A DNA stretch of 64,000 bases, taken from Chthoniobacter flavus Ellin428. Lineage in GTDB: Bacteria > Verrucomicrobiota > Verrucomicrobiia > Chthoniobacterales > Chthoniobacteraceae. Under the pieces are notes generated by a model. That model made no database searches. It saw nothing but the letters and a program-made list of their open reading frames with translations, and was not told where the DNA came from. Positions 63,567-64,000 of the stretch are shown here, piece by piece (within the stretch, counting starts at the first letter, position 1; every line of letters starts with the position of its first letter). The stretch lies in assembly GCF_000173075.1 (NCBI RefSeq), contig NZ_ABVL01000028.1, forward strand, positions 20,124-84,123. The letters are read 5' to 3'. Position numbers and translations under genes: made by a program.

Positions 63567-64000
63567 ATGTCATCACCCTCATGCTACCTCGGAGTCGACG
63601 TCTCCAAGGACACCCTCGTTGTGGCCGGCCAGAACCGCCGCTGGCAGTTTGCCAACACCAAGGAGGGACAGCGCAAGTTCATCGTCCAAATCAAGAAGCT
63701 GTCGGCCGCTGGCCACGTGGTCTGCGAATCGACCGGCCCCTATCATCTGCCCATGTGCCTGGCGCTCCAGGAGGCAGGCATTGCCTTCACCATCGCCAAT
63801 GCCGCCCGCATCTACTACTTCGGGCTGTCGGAAGGGATCATTGCGAAAAACGATCCCATCGACGCGGCGCTCATCGAACGCTTTGCCCAGAGCAAACGTC
63901 CGCCGGCCGATCCGCCGCTCTGCCGCGAGCAACTGGCCTTGAGCGAGAGCGTCACCCACCGCCAGCAACTCGTGGAGATGATCAAGGTCCTGCGCACCCA
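63567..64000 (+). mobile_element. IS110-family transposase, truncated by the window end
   Basis: The frame from ATG 63567 (MSSPSCYLGVDVSKDTLVVA) is open to the end of the window. It shows the DEDD-type RuvC-like signature of IS110 transposases: Asp in GVDVSKD, Glu in VVCESTGPYHLPM, and Lys-Asn-Asp with Asp in AKNDPIDAALIERFAQSKR. About 144 residues are visible; the serine-containing C-terminal domain lies beyond the window. Upstream, TCTAACCTATG has no clear Shine-Dalgarno. IS110 elements are of current interest because they carry a structured non-coding bridge RNA in their left or right end; if that is on the left, it lies in 63363-63566. Confidence 0.9.

Noticed and set aside
1..64000. rRNA, tRNA or other conserved RNA genes
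   Set aside because: I saw no tRNA cloverleaf with CCA-type end or rRNA-like stretch; a covariance search would be needed to exclude small RNAs.

Overview
The window looks like a chromosomal segment of a high-GC Verrucomicrobiota bacterium, possibly of the Chthoniobacterales/Spartobacteria type. This is inferred from the gene families: secreted proteins built of autotransporter-associated beta-strand repeats with a PEP-CTERM tail, DUF6797/PVC-type dehydrogenase-like propellers, multihaem cytochrome c with PA14, PQQ-like beta-propellers, an Anbu-type proteasome homologue, and numerous seven-base tandem repeats between genes. No rRNA, tRNA or CRISPR was recognised.

Layout. 0.2-5.8 kb: a two-gene unit on the minus strand of unknown function, a 1603-residue Pro/Ala/Gly-rich protein with four copies of a WGEV module plus a 253-residue partner. 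5.8-6.7 kb: gene-free, holding a long inverted repeat. 6.7-9.8 kb: two divergent PQQ-like propeller proteins, then a ~210 bp palindrome. 10.1-11.5 kb: threonine dehydratase (ilvA) preceded by an isoleucine-rich leader peptide and a terminator hairpin, a classical transcription attenuator. 11.9-25.2 kb: mostly exported proteins (hydrolases, a PEP-CTERM beta-strand-repeat giant, a DUF6797 propeller, a pentahaem cytochrome) and an AraC regulator. 25.3-29.9 kb: RND pump and membrane-fusion protein. 30.0-41.4 kb: a TIGR01777-type oxidoreductase, a ~2250-codon secreted repeat/esterase protein with one in-frame amber codon, and a divergent two-component system. 41.5-47.2 kb: amidase, Anbu protease overlapping trpF, a secretin and a trypsin-like protease. 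47.5-53.3 kb: Gfo/Idh/MocA oxidoreductase with an MFS transporter, methyltransferase, UbiA prenyltransferase, TVP38 protein. 53.5-63.2 kb: pectate-lyase-like protein, TspO, an ABC binding protein/ATPase pair without a permease, and a large secreted protein of unknown function. 63.6 kb to the end: the start of an IS110-family transposase.

Two properties run through the window. First, about ten genes are interrupted by single-base indels, mostly in G or C runs of 2-4 bases, with the protein resuming perfectly in another frame. This fits uncorrected sequencing error better than gene decay, and gene ends should be read with that in mind. Second, intergenic gaps repeatedly contain short tandem repeats (usually period 7) of different sequence but the same architecture, two arrays facing each other so that the RNA folds into a hairpin, often between convergent genes or touching start or stop codons.

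The most testable regulatory system is the ilvA attenuator. The main candidates for undescribed biology are the two-gene 1603/253-residue unit, the heptamer hairpins, and the esterase embedded in a beta-strand-repeat giant next to its divergent two-component system.
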